From contig NZ_MLJJ01000001.1 of the NCBI RefSeq assembly GCF_002095575.1, positions 62,001 to 126,000 of the forward strand: a stretch of DNA of 64,000 nucleotides, in the 5' to 3' direction. The notes beneath the pieces were generated by a model. That model saw only the letters and a program-made list of their open reading frames with translations. It made no database searches and was not told where the DNA came from. This DNA is from Pantoea septica (lineage in GTDB: Bacteria; Pseudomonadota; Gammaproteobacteria; Enterobacterales; Enterobacteriaceae). Each line of letters begins with the position of its first letter. Position 1 is the stretch's first letter. Shown piece after piece: positions 45,971 to 55,255 of this stretch. Position numbers and translations under genes: made by a program.

Positions 45971-46660
45971 TTATGTTCGATGCGAATGCAGCGCCAGCGA
46001 CCATATATCACGACCACATTCGGGGCAGCTGCCTTTGTCGCCGGTACGCATCTCTTGTGTCAGACCGCAGCGCTTACAGGCATATAAGCCGTCCTGGGGG
46101 ATGAGGGTGAAGCAGGGGCGATGCTCAGCGGGCAGAACGGAGAGGCCGGGAACGACATCTTCATCTTTATAAAAATAGAGGCTGAGCTGACCATCGACTT
46201 CAACCAGTCCCAGGCGAATCTGACCAAGATGCTCTGCGCCCGCATGCCGCAGCTCCATTAAAAACTCATCTTCAGAAATATTGAGTTTGTCGAGATTACT
46301 GGATACGTACTTTCCTTGCGAAATAAGGGTAACGACTTCTCCTTCAATTAAGGTCGACAGCGTGGTCGATCGCGACATAGCCCAGGTCGTCAGACGGTAA
46401 AGAGCAAGCAGAACGATAAAAACCATGATGACGGGCAGCACCGGCACATCGTCATAAAAGGTCACGTCGCCGGAGGCTGAACCCAGCGTCAATATAATCA
46501 CCACCTCGAAAAGCGACAGCTGCTGAACGCCTCGCCTGCCCGAAATTTTAAGAAAAATAAAAACCACGCTGTAGGCAATAAAAACGCGAATGACGACTTC
46601 AAAAAGAAAGGTATAAGGCAGGTCGTTAATAAGAAACTTATGAAAATCGAAGTCGGTCAT
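45971..46660 (-). CDS. DUF421 membrane protein (YcaP/YetF-like)
   Basis: 229-aa inner-membrane protein: three helices (about 20-40, 50-65, 72-92) followed by a cytoplasmic DUF421 domain (about 100-185, with SEDEFLMELRHAG). The last ~45 residues carry two Cys pairs (ACKRCGLTQ and SCPECGRD), a probable zinc ribbon. E. coli YcaP has a similar length and plan. Role unknown; Bacillus homologues (YetF) affect spore germination. Confidence 0.88.
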   Translation of the reverse strand: MTDFDFHKFLINDLPYTFLFEVVIRVFIAYSVVFIFLKISGRRGVQQLSLFEVVIILTLGSASGDVTFYDDVPVLPVIMVFIVLLALYRLTTWAMSRSTTLSTLIEGEVVTLISQGKYVSSNLDKLNISEDEFLMELRHAGAEHLGQIRLGLVEVDGQLSLYFYKDEDVVPGLSVLPAEHRPCFTLIPQDGLYACKRCGLTQEMRTGDKGSCPECGRDIWSLALHSHRT

Positions 46661-46815
46661 CTTATGTCCTGTTTACTATTCCGGCTTTTCTCGGCGCTGA
46701 CGATCTGCCAACTGACGTGGATCATGGCAAAGCGGGTTAATGCTGCGGGATAAGGCGGATATCTTCAGGCGCCGGCACGGTCCGACAAGAGCCGCGTGCT
46801 GGCGCCATGACGGGA

Positions 46816-46845
46816 GGGCGATAAGGGAGGGCGCCCTTATCGCCC
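46816..46845. terminator. 12-bp hairpin downstream of the oxidoreductase gene
   Basis: GGGCGATAAGGG-agggcg-CCCTTATCGCCC, perfect stem, six bases past the stop at 46852 (minus). No T-run, so it may act mainly in RNA stability. Confidence 0.55.
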
Positions 46846-46851
46846 ACGCCA

Positions 46852-47865
46852 TCACCACTCGACGCAAATTTTACCCAGATGGGCGCCGCTCTGCTGGTAA
46901 CGAAAAGCGTCGCCGAGCTCGGCGTATTTGAAGGTGCGGTCAATCACCGGCTTCTTGCCCATGGTCTCCAGCGCCTTCACAAAATCGACCTGGTCCTGTC
47001 GGCTGGCCACAATCAGGCCTTTCAGCTGCACCTGCTTCGCCAGCAGGGAGAGCACGGAGATGTCTGCTTTATCGCCGGAGAGAATGCCGATCTGCGCAAT
47101 ATGGCCGCCGACTTTGACCGCCTTCAGGGATTCATTGAGGGTGGCCGGACCGCCTACCTCCACAACGTGGTCGACGCCGAACCCCTGCGTCAGCTCGAGC
47201 GCTTTGTCGCCCCATTGCGGCGTGGTTTTGTAGTTGATGGTTTCATCGGCGCCCATCGCTCGTACGGCGGCGAGCTTTTCATCGGAGGAGGAGGTGGCAA
47301 TCACCCTGGCGCCCATCGCTTTAGCGATTTGCAGCGCCGCGACAGAGACGCCGCCGGTTCCCTGCACCAGCACCGTTTCACCCGCTTTAAGCTGACCATC
47401 TGTAACCAGCGCGCGCCAGGCCGTCAGGGCTGAAGTGGTGATGGTGGCAGACTCGGCATGGCTCCAGCCTTGCGGCGCATGGGTAAAGGCGCTTTCCGGG
47501 CGGACGACATATTCGCTCGCCATGCCATCGATGCCGTCGCCGGGGGTATGGGCAAAGTTGCCTGCCGCGGGCACCGGCTTGCCTGCCGGCCAGATGGGGA
47601 AAAAGGTAGAGACGACGCGATCGCCGGCTTTGAATGCTTCAACGCCTTCTCCCACTTCTTCCACAATGCCTGCGCCGTCTGACAGTAAGACACGCCCATC
47701 CTGGGTAGGGAACTGTCCGCTGGCCACGACCAAATCATGAAAGTTTAGCGAGCTGGCTTTAATCGCCACCCGAATTTCGCCTTTGCCGGGCCTGCCGGGG
47801 TCGGCAATATCAGTCAGGGTGATGTTTTCCAGACCGCCGGGCGCCTTGAGCGTAACTGCTTTCAT
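46852..47865 (-). CDS. Zinc-independent quinone-oxidoreductase-like alcohol dehydrogenase (MDR family)
   Basis: 337-aa medium-chain dehydrogenase/reductase. GroES-like N-terminal domain, then a Rossmann domain with VQGTGGVSVAALQIAKAMGA (about 170-190) and VIATSSSDEKLAAVRAMGAD. The zinc-binding Cys of classical ADHs are absent; SSS after strand 2 favours NADPH. Probably a quinone or enal reductase; substrate unknown. AGGAG precedes ATG, and a perfect palindrome (47904-47915) lies in the promoter region. Confidence 0.88.
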   Translation of the reverse strand: MKAVTLKAPGGLENITLTDIADPGRPGKGEIRVAIKASSLNFHDLVVASGQFPTQDGRVLLSDGAGIVEEVGEGVEAFKAGDRVVSTFFPIWPAGKPVPAAGNFAHTPGDGIDGMASEYVVRPESAFTHAPQGWSHAESATITTSALTAWRALVTDGQLKAGETVLVQGTGGVSVAALQIAKAMGARVIATSSSDEKLAAVRAMGADETINYKTTPQWGDKALELTQGFGVDHVVEVGGPATLNESLKAVKVGGHIAQIGILSGDKADISVLSLLAKQVQLKGLIVASRQDQVDFVKALETMGKKPVIDRTFKYAELGDAFRYQQSGAHLGKICVEW

Positions 47866-47903
47866 CGTGATCTCCTGTAAAAGCGTGGGTTTATCAAATA
47901 ACC

Positions 47904-47915
47904 GGTTAATTAACC
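47904..47915. promoter_or_regulatory. Perfect 12-bp palindrome upstream of the oxidoreductase
   Basis: GGTTAATTAACC, starting 39 bases upstream of the oxidoreductase start, at a position where a repressor or activator could act. No regulator gene is adjacent. Confidence 0.4.
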
Positions 47916-48084
47916 TAATAATAGGAGGACTTTATTGAGCAGGGGACCTTTTTGTTACACAGGCGGGGGCAGAGAAAGCGAAAAAAAGCGACCAGGCTAA
48001 ACAACATACCGGATGAGCATGACCTCAATGTTCCGCAGGTTCGAGAAAGGGCAAACCGCAGCAGTGGCGATCTGCCCGCCGACA

Positions 48085-49293
48085 TTACTCTACGGCGATG
48101 GGTTTCTCATTCACCGTGGGCTGTTCATCGCCCTGAATCTGCTTAATGCGCTGTTCGGTTGCGTTAACCGCGCTGGCGCTGCTCAGCAGGGTGTAGGTCA
48201 GCTCAAAGGTGGTGCTTTGACCGGGCGCTAACTGCTTCACGCGACCCTGCTCTTTTTCAATGGTGACCGGATAGGCGTAGTTGGTGCCCGGCTCAATGCC
48301 GGTAACATAGCCCTGTTTCAGCGTGTCCGTGTTCTTCCACATCGTCAGCAGGGGCAGCTGGTGGGTGTCGAACTCAATAGATGCGCCTTTGTCGCCTTTG
48401 CTGTTGATCACCGCCGCCAGCGTTTTGCCGCTGCTGTCCGCTTTTGGCACCAGGTTAAACACCATCTCATCAAAGTCTTTGGTCGGCGCGTCGTAGGTGT
48501 TCCACGCTTTCAGGCCGGTTTTCGCATAGTCGTTAAAAGGCGAAACCGACTTCAGCGGGGCGATAAAGCGCGCATCTTTTTCCAGAATCGGCGTGCCGAA
48601 GTTGCTGTGATAAATAATTTGATAGTCGTGCGGATAGTCGCCGCGGTTGGTCAGCACGTCATGCAGGGTAAAGGATTTAGCGCCGGGCACGTAACGCAGC
48701 TCGGTCCAGGTCTCCAGATTCGCCTTTTTAAAGGTGTTCTCTTTTAGCAGACCGCGCACGCGAATTTCATGCGGCGCCTTCTCATCGACCGTGACCTCAA
48801 CGCGGGACGCTGGCGTATTGCCCGCTTTACCGTGCAGGGTATAAATCCTGCCGTCTTTGGTCACCGGATGCCCGGTCCACTCGTAGCCGCAGCGCACCAT
48901 CATTTCGTTGAATCCTTCCAGCCAGCCTAACCCGTTGCGGCTTTCGAGATTGATATAGGCTGGATTCACCACCTCGTTGACCGGCGAATCCCAGCCCAGC
49001 CGGACGCCATCGCCATTTACATGCAGCAAATCCATGCCGCGCGTCGGGCTCAGGGCGATAGTCAGGCCATTTTTACTGGTGATGGTCAGCACCTTAGAAC
49101 CTTCCTGCTTGCCGCCGTGCAGGACTTTCTGCTGTAAGCTGAAAGCGTCGCCGGAGAGCTTCAGCTCTTTACTGTCAACCTGCCAGTTTCCCTTGTCCGT
49201 GCCGGCTTCAGCATCCGTCAGCACCCACGTCTGTGCTGCTGCCTGACCACTGATTGCTGCCATAACCATGCCTGCTAAAAGTGCCTTTTTCAT
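48085..49293 (-). CDS. Periplasmic aldose-1-epimerase-like protein (DUF4432 type)
   Basis: 402-aa exported protein: signal peptide MKKALLAGMVMAAISGQAAAQ, then a galactose-mutarotase-like beta-sandwich with LSPTRGMDLLHVNGDGVRLG, NGLGWLEGFNEMMVRCGYEW, YTLHGKAGN (His), IYHSNFGTPILEKDARF. These are DUF4432 features; substrate is likely a sugar, but no member activity is known to me. Secretion is notable, because many relatives lack a signal peptide. Neighbouring genes give no sugar operon. Confidence 0.82.
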   Translation of the reverse strand: MKKALLAGMVMAAISGQAAAQTWVLTDAEAGTDKGNWQVDSKELKLSGDAFSLQQKVLHGGKQEGSKVLTITSKNGLTIALSPTRGMDLLHVNGDGVRLGWDSPVNEVVNPAYINLESRNGLGWLEGFNEMMVRCGYEWTGHPVTKDGRIYTLHGKAGNTPASRVEVTVDEKAPHEIRVRGLLKENTFKKANLETWTELRYVPGAKSFTLHDVLTNRGDYPHDYQIIYHSNFGTPILEKDARFIAPLKSVSPFNDYAKTGLKAWNTYDAPTKDFDEMVFNLVPKADSSGKTLAAVINSKGDKGASIEFDTHQLPLLTMWKNTDTLKQGYVTGIEPGTNYAYPVTIEKEQGRVKQLAPGQSTTFELTYTLLSSASAVNATEQRIKQIQGDEQPTVNEKPIAVE

Positions 49294-49829
49294 TTTTCCG
49301 CATCCCGTTGCTGAATTGATTTAGCTTAAGTCGGGTCAGAGTATAAATAGCTGCCCCAGGAAAACGTGATGAGGTTCACCTGACACGATTTTCCGTCGAA
49401 AGGATGAGATAATTCAGATCTGCGTCACAGGTTTTTGCTCGCAGAACAAGCGATCAGAGCGATAAACAGAAGCAAAGAGCAAGGGAAAGGTGTTTTAGGT
49501 AAATCGTTTCAGCTTTTAGTCAGCTTGTTTGCCGCGCAAAATGCAGGTGAATGAGTCGCAAATTTATCTTTCGTTCAGGCCTGCTTTGCTTTTTAACGTC
49601 GCCAGGCTGCTCGCGTCCTTTAATCACGCCCGCCGTCTTCATAGCCGCGACTAACACCCCTGCGTACAGTCGCTTCATTCCGCTGTCACCCTGACTCCTC
49701 GACTGCTCAAAAGTGGCGATCGCCCGGTCGTTGCGCGCCATAGCGAGGGTTGATTGCACGGCGATGCGTTGGGATCGCCGTTATTTTCTGGCCGCCCGGG
49801 GGTGCCGCGTCGCTGTGATCAGCGCCTTA
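49294..49829. other. Intergenic region, no convincing gene
   Basis: About 535 bases between the DUF4432 gene and the MFS transporter. A minus-strand frame starting MKRLYAGVLVAAMKTAGVIK (49678 to 49520) has a weak ribosome site and no recognisable content. No terminator with a T-run was found. Confidence 0.35.
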
Positions 49830-51083
49830 TTATGCATCCTGCAGCCGGGTCAGGATGCGGATCCTGAAGAGGTAAATAAGGGCGCACAGCATCAGGCTGA
49901 GCAAGGCGGTGCAGATAAAAACGCCGGCACCGGTCAGCGCCAGCATGACGCCGCCGATCAAGGGGCCGGCAGCGATCCCCAGCGTCGACAACATAGAGGC
50001 GCCCAGGTAGGCACCGCGATGCTTTGCCGGCGCCAGCTGATCGAGCAGGATGTTCAGGTTCGGCATAAGAATCGCTTCTCCCAGGCTAAAGACGCCGGTG
50101 ACCGCCAGCCACAGCCAGATTTCCGTTGAGCGCACGGAAAAAAAGCATATCTGCGACAGGGCGAAAATGAGTCCGCCCAGCAGAATGCGTTTCGGCAGGT
50201 TTATCTGCGCCATAAACCGCACAATAAATGTCTGAAACAGCAGCACGGTACAGGCATTGGTGACCAGTATCAGGGTGATCAACTTCACTGCCGCGCCGCC
50301 GTCAAGCGACAGCAGGTACTGGGGCAGTATGGCTTCGTAATGGATAAACACCACGCTGCATAAAATGCTGCACAGCAGCGCCGCAATATAGGTTTTATCC
50401 CTGGCGATAATACCCACCATCTGGTTCAGCTTCACCGGCGGCTCGCTGCCAGTCTGCGGCTCGCTCAGCAGTTTACCCGCCGGGATAAACAGCAGCACGT
50501 AAGCGAAAAAAGGCAGATAGCTCAGTCCGGTTATCAGAAAGGTTCCCTTTTGAGAGGTCAGGCCAAAAACGATCCCCACCAGCGGGCCAAACACCGCCGC
50601 GACGTTAATCAGGTAGTAGCGCATTTGCAGCGCAAGCGCACGGCGACGACGATCGCCCAGCAAATCGCTCATCAGCGCGCGCAAAGGGGGATCGACCCAC
50701 GCGAAGGAGACGCCAATAATCATCAGGCCGACGATAAACAGCCCCAGCCCGGTGGCCTGCGCCAGGGTGACATATCCCAGCGCGGAAAAGGCGCAGCCCA
50801 GCAGCAGGATCACGCGTCTGCCCAGTCGGTCCGATAGTTGTCCGCCGTACATACCCAGCGCCACTGAGAACAGCGCGCTGCTGGTCATCGCCATGCCAAT
50901 GGCGATCGGCGACAGGTGATAATTTTGCGTCATGATGACGGCGATAAATGGCCACGCCATAAAATAGCTAAACCGTATAACGAGCGTAAAAAAGAGCAGC
51001 GCATGGACAGTCGCCGGGAAGGATTTTAACGTCTGGAACAGACCCGGTTCCGCGCTCGCGGCAGCGGCGTGTTTCGTCGGCAT
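49830..51083 (-). CDS. MFS drug-efflux type transporter
   Basis: 417-aa, 12-helix transporter of the DHA1/MdtH kind: cytoplasmic N-terminus, then FTLVIRFSYFMAWPFIAVIM, the loop motif YGGQLSDRLGRRVILL (about 80-95), and DPPLRALMSDLLGDRRRRAL at the 4-5 loop. The latter resembles the 'DPPR..L' pattern of MdtH and other drug exporters. AGGGAT precedes ATG. Likely exports a toxic compound; specificity unknown. Confidence 0.85.
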   Translation of the reverse strand: MPTKHAAAASAEPGLFQTLKSFPATVHALLFFTLVIRFSYFMAWPFIAVIMTQNYHLSPIAIGMAMTSSALFSVALGMYGGQLSDRLGRRVILLLGCAFSALGYVTLAQATGLGLFIVGLMIIGVSFAWVDPPLRALMSDLLGDRRRRALALQMRYYLINVAAVFGPLVGIVFGLTSQKGTFLITGLSYLPFFAYVLLFIPAGKLLSEPQTGSEPPVKLNQMVGIIARDKTYIAALLCSILCSVVFIHYEAILPQYLLSLDGGAAVKLITLILVTNACTVLLFQTFIVRFMAQINLPKRILLGGLIFALSQICFFSVRSTEIWLWLAVTGVFSLGEAILMPNLNILLDQLAPAKHRGAYLGASMLSTLGIAAGPLIGGVMLALTGAGVFICTALLSLMLCALIYLFRIRILTRLQDA

Positions 51084-51362
51084 ACTTTATCCCTGTAATG
51101 GTTTTTATTAACACGCTGGAATGCTGATGAATATAACTAATTAAATATTAATAAGATTATTATCAGGCTGCGGCAAGATAAATGTTATTAAACTGTTTAA
51201 TTCGTCAGCTTATGATGTGAAGGCGGGTGGTAGCAGAGAAATATAAGGTAAAGCGCGAAACAGATAATTAAATGCGGAAGTAAGTACTGAAATAACCTGT
51301 GGCCGGCGCTTTTCAATACATACCTAACTCCTCTTATCAGTGATGCCAGTCACAGTAATCGC

Positions 51363-51389
51363 TGAAGCTCTGACAATACGAGTCGATAA
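51363..51389 (+). promoter_or_regulatory. Possible sigma-28 (FliA) promoter of the FIST chemoreceptor
   Basis: TGAA - 15 bases - GTCGATAA, one change in each element from the enterobacterial flagellar consensus TAAA-N15-GCCGATAA and with exact spacing. TSS near 51396, about 125 bases upstream of the chemoreceptor start. The rest of the 51084-51521 gap is AT-rich, with a hairpin CTCAGCG...CGCTGAG at 51396-51419. Confidence 0.5.
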
Positions 51390-51521
51390 CCCATGCTCAG
51401 CGCCTCTTTTAACGCTGAGTAGGGATCATGAGTACTGATTGCGAACGGACCTGCTTTTAGCCCTCCTTTTTTTTACAACACCAGCCTATGCACGCCTTTT
51501 AATTACAGTGGAAATAATAAT

Positions 51522-53486
51522 ATGTCTGCTCTCAAGACAATGGGTAAACGCCTTTTCGGTTCAGGTTTCGCAGGCGCGTCTCAGCCCGCCAACGGCATTT
51601 TCAACTGCGAGAGCCTGCCGGCCTCGCTCTCTGCGGCAGGTCTCAGACCGCGCGCGGCGGGGGTATTGCTGACGTTCGTGCCGCCCGAGGCCGATTTCCA
51701 GAAGGTCAGCCAGGCCTGGCAGCGCTTTTCCTCGGCGGATTTAACCGTGATTACGCTCTCCTCTAACGGCGCGCTCAGCGCCAGCGGCAGGCAGACGACC
51801 TACTGCAAAGGAGACGGCCAGGAGGGGAGCTGGCTCTGGCTGCCCCGTAGCCTGGTTGCGGAACATGAAACCCATATCGTTGACCTCCATCTCAGCGACA
51901 CCCACACGGCGACCGATCGCATCAGCGCGATCGAGCAGGAGCTGGCCGCGCTCAAGCTGCGCATGCCGCTCTCTGCCGATCGCACCTTTGCCATGATCTA
52001 CTGCGACGGGCTGTCGGCGTCGGAGGGATTTTTGATGCAGGCCTGGTACAACAGCGGCCGTTTTCCCTGCCTGGCGATCGGCGGCTCGGCGGGCGGGCGC
52101 GTCACCTTCGACGGCACCTGGATCGGCGTAGGCGGTCGCGTGCTGCAGGGGAAAGCGGTGATCGTTTTCTGCCGCATGGCGGCGGGCAAATCTTTTGCTC
52201 CTTTTAAAAGCCAGAACTTTGAGCCGTTGAATAAGAGCTGGTTAATCGCGGAAGCGGATCCCGTTACGCGCACCCTGACTTCGGTGTTCAATCAGCAGGG
52301 GCAGCAGCAGCCCTTTACCCAGGCGCTGGCGGAGCATCTGGCGTGCAATGAACAGCAGCTTACCGAGCGGCTGAAAGGGTTGACCTTCGCCGTTAAGGTG
52401 GGCGAGGCGTTCTTTATTCGCTCCGTGGCGAAAATGGAGAGCCGCAGCGTGCAATTTTTTTGCGACCTGGAGTTCGGCGACCGGCTCTATCTGATGCGCG
52501 AAACCGATTTTAAACAGGCGACGCTGCGCGACTGGCAGGCGTTTACCGGGCGCCACGGCAAACCGGCGGCGATCCTGATGAACGACTGCATACTGCGCCG
52601 CGCAGGCAACGCCGATCGGCTGCACGACGCCCACTTTTTCAAAGGCATTCCCGCCGCCGGCTTCTCCAGCTTCGGCGAAATCCTGGGCGTGCCGATTAAC
52701 CAGACGCTCTCTGCGCTGGTGTTTTTCAATCACGACGCCAATGCGATGGCGCAATTTCCCGTGGAGTATGCCAGCTATGCGGCGCATTACGCCCAGCGCG
52801 CGCTGCGCCGCTGGGAGGCGCTGAACCGCGTGCAGTCGGGCGTGCTGGCGCGCGTGGTGAATTATCAGCAGGAGCTGGCTCCTATCGTGCAGGCGCTGCC
52901 GGTGCTGGAAGCGGCGACCCAGAGCCAGAGCGAAGCGCTTACGATGGCTGAAAGCGCTATCCGCGGCATCAGCGATATCGCCAGAGAAAGCCAGCAGGCG
53001 CAGAGCCGTTTAGGCGAGGGGCTGGACGATCTGGAGGAGATATCAAACGGCATCAATGTCATTACGCATGGCATCAGCAATATCGCTTTCCAGACCAATA
53101 TTCTGGCGCTTAACGCGGCGGTGGAGGCGGCGCGCGCGGGCGAAGCGGGCAGGGGATTCGCCGTGGTGGCGGGAGAGGTGCGTCGTCTGGCCCACTCGTC
53201 TAAAGAGCAGGCGGAAGCCACGGCGAGCAATATCGACGATGCGGTGAGCACCATTTCACGCATTCGCGACGTGGCCACCAATACGGTGCAAACCGCCACC
53301 GATATGGCCGAGCGCAGCATTCTCGCGGCCGATAGCATCGCGGCGATGAGCCATCGCACGCGCGAAGAGCGCGCAGACATGGCGAAACAGCTGGATAGCC
53401 TGCGCACCCTGACCGCTGGCATGGACGCCATGCAGGAAGCGGTGGCAGAGCTGAAAGTGCTGCAAACCCTCTCAACCCGCCGGTAA
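51522..53486 (+). CDS. Soluble chemoreceptor: FIST sensory domains plus methyl-accepting signalling domain
   Basis: 654-aa protein with no membrane segment. Residues ~45-240 are FIST_N (contains [20 protein letters not shown] and [15 protein letters not shown]), ~250-400 FIST_C (ending [20 protein letters not shown]), and ~440-650 a coiled-coil methyl-accepting domain whose tip reads [20 protein letters not shown] then [14 protein letters not shown] domains are proposed to bind small ligands such as amino acids. It should signal to CheW/CheA as a cytoplasmic receptor; no che or motility genes are in this window. A sigma-28-like promoter lies upstream. Confidence 0.93.
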   Translation: MSALKTMGKRLFGSGFAGASQPANGIFNCESLPASLSAAGLRPRAAGVLLTFVPPEADFQKVSQAWQRFSSADLTVITLSSNGALSASGRQTTYCKGDGQEGSWLWLPRSLVAEHETHIVDLHLSDTHTATDRISAIEQELAALKLRMPLSADRTFAMIYCDGLSASEGFLMQAWYNSGRFPCLAIGGSAGGRVTFDGTWIGVGGRVLQGKAVIVFCRMAAGKSFAPFKSQNFEPLNKSWLIAEADPVTRTLTSVFNQQGQQQPFTQALAEHLACNEQQLTERLKGLTFAVKVGEAFFIRSVAKMESRSVQFFCDLEFGDRLYLMRETDFKQATLRDWQAFTGRHGKPAAILMNDCILRRAGNADRLHDAHFFKGIPAAGFSSFGEILGVPINQTLSALVFFNHDANAMAQFPVEYASYAAHYAQRALRRWEALNRVQSGVLARVVNYQQELAPIVQALPVLEAATQSQSEALTMAESAIRGISDIARESQQAQSRLGEGLDDLEEISNGINVITHGISNIAFQTNILALNAAVEAARAGEAGRGFAVVAGEVRRLAHSSKEQAEATASNIDDAVSTISRIRDVATNTVQTATDMAERSILAADSIAAMSHRTREERADMAKQLDSLRTLTAGMDAMQEAVAELKVLQTLSTRR

Positions 53487-53652
53487 GGCACCGCTGGCGC
53501 AGCTCTCTGGAGAAGGGCTGCGCCGAAGACGAAGCGGAGCCCTAAGCCTCAGATGCTGTTCCGCCTGCGGCGGGTTTGCGTCGCTCGACGATCCTGACTA
53601 CTGTTTCTGAATACTCTTTTACGACGACCGGCGAAGCCTGGCAGGAGGAGCG

Positions 53653-53859
53653 ATGAAGCGCGATGCATTAAATGAAGATGATTACGACGAAGTCTGCCGC
53701 GTCATTGGCGATGCGGTGGTCGTGCTGGCCGAATCGGGCCATGAGACCAAACGGGAAGAGCTTTCCGCACTGCTGAAGCGCGCGCGGCAGCACCGTTCTC
53801 ACAGCGAGCGCGATGAGCAGCGGATGCTGGAGCACGCGATCCGTCTGGTTAAGCCTTAA
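53653..53859 (+). CDS. FumD (YdhZ)-like small protein
   Basis: 68-aa protein, MKRDALNEDDYDEVCRVIGD, ending ...HAIRLVKP, with CRVIGDAVVVLAESGHETKR similar to E. coli FumD (DELYREMCRVVGKVVLEMRD). The end (RSHSERDEQRMLEHAIRLVK) also aligns with RIQRSELEKQAMETVINALV. FumD is reported as a small fumarase-type protein, though the family is poorly understood. Strong AGGAGGAG ribosome site. Neighbour: convergent unknown gene at 53870. Confidence 0.7.
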   Translation: MKRDALNEDDYDEVCRVIGDAVVVLAESGHETKREELSALLKRARQHRSHSERDEQRMLEHAIRLVKP

Positions 53860-53869
53860 ACGCTGGCCG

Positions 53870-54433
53870 CTATGCCTGCTGCGCCAGCAGCCCCTGGCGG
53901 CTGGCGGGATACCAGCTCACCAGAAAATGCCGCAGGTGATCGAGGCACCACTCCGCCTCGTCGCGCTGCTGGCAGTAGTACATTACCGTCACCTTTTCAT
54001 ACTCCCGCGCGCGTTGACGCAGCGGCGACCAGCCCCAGTCCAGCACGCAGCGGGCGTAGTTAATCAACGCCTCCGGCTGCATATCGTGCTGCGTCGCCTG
54101 CTCGCGCAGGTAGCGTCCGAAAGCCTGGTCGAGGCTTAGCGTCTCTTGCCGGGCGACCGGCAGGTCGGGACGGAAAGCGAAATCGATAAAGCCGCATACC
54201 GCATCGTCGCGCTGCTGCCAGTCGCACGCCAGCGTCATAAATAGCCCATCCTGCAGATTGATCTCTTCCAGCAGACGCCGAAGATTCGCCGACTGCGCCA
54301 GCACCGCGATCTCATCGATGCGCTCTGTTTGCAGCGTGAGATCGATGCCGCACGGGTTGAGCGAACCGTCCTCGTTGCGCGTGGCGGGGAAGGGGAAATC
54401 GATGTAGCCGTTGTTGTCCAGTCGCTTTTCCAT
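53870..54433 (-). CDS. Unknown soluble protein (187 aa)
   Basis: MEKRLDNNGYIDFPFPATRN..., mixed alpha/beta, with YIDFPFPATRNEDGSLNPCG at the start and CVLDWGWSPLRQ, MYYCQQRDEAEWCLDHL near the end. No motif recognised; no signal peptide. Start 54433 is uncertain, since no good ribosome site is visible; an in-frame GTG at 54463 adds ten residues. Codon use is like that of the neighbours. Confidence 0.6.
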   Translation of the reverse strand: MEKRLDNNGYIDFPFPATRNEDGSLNPCGIDLTLQTERIDEIAVLAQSANLRRLLEEINLQDGLFMTLACDWQQRDDAVCGFIDFAFRPDLPVARQETLSLDQAFGRYLREQATQHDMQPEALINYARCVLDWGWSPLRQRAREYEKVTVMYYCQQRDEAEWCLDHLRHFLVSWYPASRQGLLAQQA

Positions 54434-54495
54434 GGAGGGTGAGCCTGCAGCCTGACGAGCCACGACAATAAACTATCTGGCCGCCGGACGCACGC

Positions 54496-54825
54496 CTAAG
54501 GGCACGTCCAGGTGATCATGGTGTCTTCGTGGGGATTGATCAGGCGGAACTGCTTATCCGACAGCCGCTGGGCGTAGTAGCCTTCGGCGGTGACGGCGGA
54601 GGGGATATATTTGAAACGATCCAGCGACTGCAGTGTCCCACTCTGCACGTTGACGCCGTCGCGGCTGACGGTGAAGGCGCTGACGAGGTCGAAAATCGTC
54701 GCCTGCGTCTGCCCCATCGGCTGGCCGTAAATAGTGCTGACTTCGCCAGCGCACTCGACCCCTTTCGGGCCGGAAGCGCAGCCGGCAAGCAGCGTAATAA
54801 AAGTGAAAACGGTGAGTCGCAACAT
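54496..54825 (-). CDS. Small lipoprotein, unknown
   Basis: 109-aa protein with a lipobox after a short hydrophobic stretch (MLRLTVFTFITLLAGCASGP). The mature part is beta-rich (GECSTIYG-like region, ATIFDLVSAFTVSRDGVNVQ, FRLINPHEDTMITWTCP), with two further Cys. No family recognised. Not clearly in an operon. Confidence 0.7.
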   Translation of the reverse strand: MLRLTVFTFITLLAGCASGPKGVECAGEVSTIYGQPMGQTQATIFDLVSAFTVSRDGVNVQSGTLQSLDRFKYIPSAVTAEGYYAQRLSDKQFRLINPHEDTMITWTCP

Positions 54826-55038
54826 ATCCTGTACCTGCTTCGATCCCTGGGTATCCCGTGGCGCTAATTTTGACGCGTTGCGTCCCGGCTATTGTGATCA
54901 TAGCAGGTCTGGCGCGGCATCCCATTTGCAGTTCGATTAATAGTTAAGCGTTAAACGTGCCAAAGGGTGACTTGAGTAGCATATTAAAGGTATTCTTGCC
55001 ATCTTTGCGCACCAGTTGGGCGATTTAAGGGAAACTGA

Positions 55039-55218
55039 ATGAAAGAAGAAGAAGCCAGTCTAATGATTATCCGTCATGCGATCGAGAGGCTTGAAGCGGA
55101 AAAGAAGCAGCAGGTGATCTCCTGCGTGGCGGCCATCCGCGATGTTATGCAGGGATACGACGAGGAGGACGCCTCGCTGGCGTTAATGCTGGTCGCCGCA
55201 GAGGTTGCGGCAGAATAA
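55039..55218 (+). CDS. Very small helical protein, unknown (59 aa)
   Basis: Short gene, MKEEEASLMIIRHAIERLEA..., with an acidic N-terminus, one long amphipathic helix (IRHAIERLEAEKKQQVISCV) and a second hydrophobic helix ending LMLVAAEVAAE. GGGAAAC precedes the ATG. Followed by an inverted repeat AGCCCGG...CCGGGCTTTT (55226-55259). It resembles the small helical regulators of enterics in general style, not any one I can name. Confidence 0.6.
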   Translation: MKEEEASLMIIRHAIERLEAEKKQQVISCVAAIRDVMQGYDEEDASLALMLVAAEVAAE

Positions 55219-55255
55219 ACGTCAGCCCGGGGCTGCATGATGCGGCGCCGGGCTT

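Noticed and set aside
49520-49678. 52-codon minus-strand frame MKRLYAGVLVAAMK...
   Set aside because: Weak ribosome site and no recognisable content; left as intergenic.
51428-51460. Short leader-like frame [10 protein letters not shown] before the FIST receptor
   Set aside because: Ten codons, no ribosome site, no attenuator structure beyond one hairpin; not supportable.
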